Assembly (NCBI GenBank): GCA_021780585.1
Contig: JAJXYM010000182.1
Coordinates: forward strand, 1 to 7,167
Length of the DNA stretch: 7,167 nt
Reading direction: 5' to 3'
Source: Deltaproteobacteria bacterium
Lineage (GTDB): Bacteria > Desulfobacterota > Binatia > Binatales > Binataceae
Part shown: piece by piece, positions 6,415 to 7,167 of the stretch
Numbering within the stretch: position 1 is the first letter of the stretch
How the letters are laid out: each line of letters begins with the position of its first letter
Notes under the pieces: model-generated
What the model was told of the DNA's origin: nothing
Database searches by the model: none
What the model saw: only the letters and a program-made list of their open reading frames with translations
Made by a program: the position numbers and the translations under genes

Positions 6415-6871
6415 AGGTCAAATGGGGCGCCGATGTTTCACGATGAGACATCGCGCCGCGCGCGGCGCTCTCCGCTGGATGTTTGATGCGTCCGCCTGGC
6501 GGTGAATGCCGCGCCGGTCCGAAGTGGACGTAGCCTGGGCGACGCAGCCGCTCAGAGCACGTGATTGATTGTTTTGCGCAGACGGCCGCCGCGCGCGTCT
6601 GGTCCGGGGTCGCCGGCGCGAGACCAGGCCGCCGTGGAACAAGCGGACGCCGCGATGCGTCGCAAGGCCGCATAGGGCGGGATTGGCCGTGGGCGCCGGC
6701 TCGCCGTGAGCGCCAGTCCTCTCAAACCGTCCGAAAATCCGCGGATGCCGGGTGCTGGTCGTTCCAACGTGGCCGCGTTCGCATGCGCCGTCGGGATGGT
6801 ATCGGGTTTGCACCGCGAATCGGCATCAGGCCGACGGAGCCGTCGCGGCGCGTCGCGCTTGAGTAGCGCAT

Positions 6872-6877
6872 AGGAGG
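6872..6877 (+). promoter_or_regulatory. Ribosome binding site of the last, partial gene
   Basis: AGGAGG, a perfect Shine-Dalgarno core, ends 11 nt before GTG at 6889. The in-frame TAG at 6871-6873 overlaps it, so translation in this frame cannot start further upstream. Confidence 0.65.
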
Positions 6878-6888
6878 ATCGCGAATCA

Positions 6889-7167
6889 GTGGAACCGTTG
6901 GCGCGGATCGAAATCGGCAAAAGGGCGCCGGACGAATTATTACGCCTGTTGCCGCTGGTGGGGATCGAACCGCTCGTCGCGCCCGCCGGCGGCGACGCGA
7001 ACGGCGATGGCGATCGCAAGGGCGTTCACGCCGGTCCGGAGCTGAGTGTGGAGTTCGCCGATTCGCCCGAGGCGATCCGCGCCCGGCGCACGGTTCGCGT
7101 CGCGGTCCGCCGGACCGCCGGGACGGAGCGCGGCGCGGTGGACTTTATCGCCGAAAATCCGCGCTCC
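6889..7167 (+). CDS. Unrecognised protein, N-terminal part (3' partial)
   Basis: The frame is open from GTG 6889 to the window edge, giving 93 codons and no stop. The protein begins MEPLARIEIGKRAPDELLRL, with an amphipathic Leu-rich helix (about 14-24). A Gly/Asp-rich linker follows at about 32-43 (GGDANGDGDRKG), then an acidic stretch (ELSVEFADSPEAIRARR) and alternating Val/Arg (TVRVAVRRT) that suggests beta strands. The mixed, non-Arg-dominated composition and the strong AGGAGG site set it apart from the chance frames nearby. I do not recognise the family and assign no function. A TTG at 6898 or a GTG at 6958 are other possible starts but have poorer ribosome binding sites. The gene lies downstream of the amt terminator, so it probably has its own promoter in the preceding gap. 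Confidence 0.6.
   Translation, partial: MEPLARIEIGKRAPDELLRLLPLVGIEPLVAPAGGDANGDGDRKGVHAGPELSVEFADSPEAIRARRTVRVAVRRTAGTERGAVDFIAENPRS

Larger units (their letters stand above)
6094..6888. other. Gap of about 795 bases with no convincing gene
   Basis: No frame in this region gives a protein I can defend. The open frames on both strands are short, very rich in Arg, Ala, Gly and Pro and overlap one another, as expected by chance in GC-rich DNA. The best plus-strand candidate (6215-6505, 96 codons) contains one hydrophobic run, FIWILTVTLLSNALIADTA (about 6357-6413), between Arg-rich ends and lacks a good ribosome binding site. A/T-rich patches lie around 6355-6390. The only clear structure is the palindrome at 6398-6414. 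The region may be a long upstream control region for the gene at 6889, an unrecognised RNA, or a decayed gene. Confidence 0.5.

Noticed and set aside
6552..7019. Minus-strand ORF of 155 codons at the right end
   Set aside because: It is rich in Arg, Pro and Ser and overlaps the better-supported GTG-initiated plus-strand gene.
1..7167. tRNA, rRNA, CRISPR array or insertion sequence
   Set aside because: I saw no cloverleaf, regularly spaced repeats, transposase motif or terminal inverted repeats in the window.

Overview
The window is about 7.2 kb of GC-rich bacterial DNA with closely packed genes, short intergenic hairpins and mostly G/C third codon positions. I cannot place the organism from sequence alone. 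The gene types suggest a free-living, probably uncultured Gram-negative-type bacterium: a dienelactone hydrolase, a GrdB/PrdB-like selenoprotein, a NarL-type two-component pair and an Amt ammonium transporter. A lineage such as Binatota or a deltaproteobacterial relative is a guess. If the selenocysteine call is right, the genome must also carry selA, selB, selC and selD.

Layout from left to right. (1) Positions 3-1106, plus strand: the 3' part of a dienelactone hydrolase fused to a C-terminal NTF2/SnoaL-like domain. (2) Positions 1137-1168: a perfect 14-bp-stem hairpin between two convergent genes, probably a shared terminator. (3) Positions 1180-1956, minus strand: a 258-residue protein of the glycine/sarcosine/betaine/D-proline reductase selenoprotein B type, interrupted by one in-frame TGA at 1468-1470. 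A perfect 8-bp hairpin with a GUU loop lies 10 nt after the TGA, as expected of a bacterial SECIS element, so I read the gene as one selenoprotein and not as two ORFs. (4) Positions 1957-2371: a divergent intergenic region. (5) Positions 2372-3448 and 3451-4080, plus strand: a membrane histidine kinase (HisKA_3 type) and a NarL/LuxR-type response regulator, 2 nt apart. (6) Positions 4081-4472: a leader region with competing hairpins. (7) Positions 4473-6038: an Amt/MEP/Rh ammonium transporter followed by a clear intrinsic terminator at 6058-6090. (8) Positions 6094-6888: about 795 bases with no convincing gene. (9) Positions 6889-7167: the start of a GTG-initiated gene with a strong Shine-Dalgarno sequence, running off the window.

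The kinase-regulator pair directly precedes amt in the same orientation, so control of ammonium uptake is a reasonable but unproven inference. No glnK/glnB gene lies next to amt within the window. The most interesting element is the selenoprotein: the Sec codon is followed by P-L-D where my memory of related proteins has U/C-x-x-C. Both the kinase and the regulator also have non-canonical active-site surroundings.
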